Source: Pseudomonas graminis
Lineage (GTDB): Bacteria; Pseudomonadota; Gammaproteobacteria; Pseudomonadales; Pseudomonadaceae
Length of the DNA: 64,000 nucleotides
Direction of reading: 5' to 3'
Assembly (NCBI RefSeq): GCF_001705435.1
Contig: NZ_MDEN01000062.1
Location: forward strand, 1-64,000
Position numbers and translations under genes: made by a program. Position 1 is the stretch's first letter. Every line of letters begins with the position of its first letter. Positions 63,993-64,000 of this stretch are shown here, one piece after another. Under the pieces are notes generated by a model. That model was not told where the DNA came from and made no database searches. It saw only the letters and a program-made list of their open reading frames with translations.

Positions 63993-64000
63993 CGATTTCA

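Overview
The window looks like a chromosomal segment of a Pseudomonas species. The coding sequence is GC-rich. The intergenic gaps carry REP/REPIN elements of the 'ccggctttagccggga' type. The genes pbpG, dacB, yggL, xenA, pcs, a pagL-like deacylase, ligD and a large secreted mannuronan C5-epimerase are all typical of pseudomonads. The combined epimerase/O-acetylhydrolase resembles PsmE of Pseudomonas syringae, so a syringae-related or neighbouring lineage is plausible. That last step is inference, and no phylogenetic marker was compared. No rRNA, CRISPR array, prophage, integrase or replication origin was seen.

Layout. 1-860 is gene-free and built of repeats: a long inverted repeat with arms of about 130 bp enclosing two REPINs and an 11-bp tandem array, followed by a 47-bp palindromic element that recurs at 30.85 kb. 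0.86-4.5 kb holds a divergent MFS porter / Nramp metal transporter pair, a DUF2214 membrane protein and an unlisted 43-residue membrane protein. 4.6-8.3 kb is a divergent set: a GNAT acetyltransferase fused to a C39/papain-like peptidase, an RLAN-RimK ATP-grasp ligase, and a CorA-like protein whose GMN signature reads GMS. 8.4-18.4 kb is housekeeping and accessory genes (pbpG, a divergent AroE paralogue, YceH, DUF1993, an MFS exporter, an NhaR-like regulator, TerC, a C39-like lipoprotein that has lost its catalytic residues, and a PuuB-like oxidase). 18.6-20.0 kb carries two identical tRNA-Val(GAC) genes, each with its own promoter and terminator. 20.2-24.4 kb holds exported proteins, dacB and yggL.

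24.4-30.9 kb is an Rhs toxin island: a 1558-residue Rhs protein, a probable immunity gene one base downstream, and a second AT-rich gene interrupted by one extra T in a T8 run. 30.9-36.7 kb has a cysteine desulfurase with a divergent Lrp/AsnC regulator, phosphatidylcholine synthase, the rRNA hydroxylase RlhA and a RidA protein. 37.2-42.6 kb is a stress-type group (SDR, small PLDc_N-like membrane protein, zinc alcohol dehydrogenase, three-domain DNA ligase D). 43.96-46.6 kb is a tight three-gene operon with stop/start overlaps: a haem-oxygenase-like diiron oxidase (HDO), a SAM methyltransferase and a 103-residue protein. It resembles a compact small-molecule pathway. 47.1-52.7 kb is the 1871-residue epimerase/acetylhydrolase. 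The rest holds two diguanylate cyclases (one with, one without a visible I-site), an amino-acid-type chemoreceptor, a PagL-like lipid A deacylase, xenA with a divergent ArsR regulator, and a GntR-type regulator with two DNA-binding domains.

How genes may work together. The RLAN-RimK ligase and GNAT-peptidase form a recurring pair predicted to make or modify a peptide. The HDO/methyltransferase operon is the best candidate for an undescribed pathway. PsmE, PagL and the cyclic-di-GMP enzymes all bear on the cell surface and the biofilm/planktonic switch, though nothing in the sequence shows direct co-regulation.
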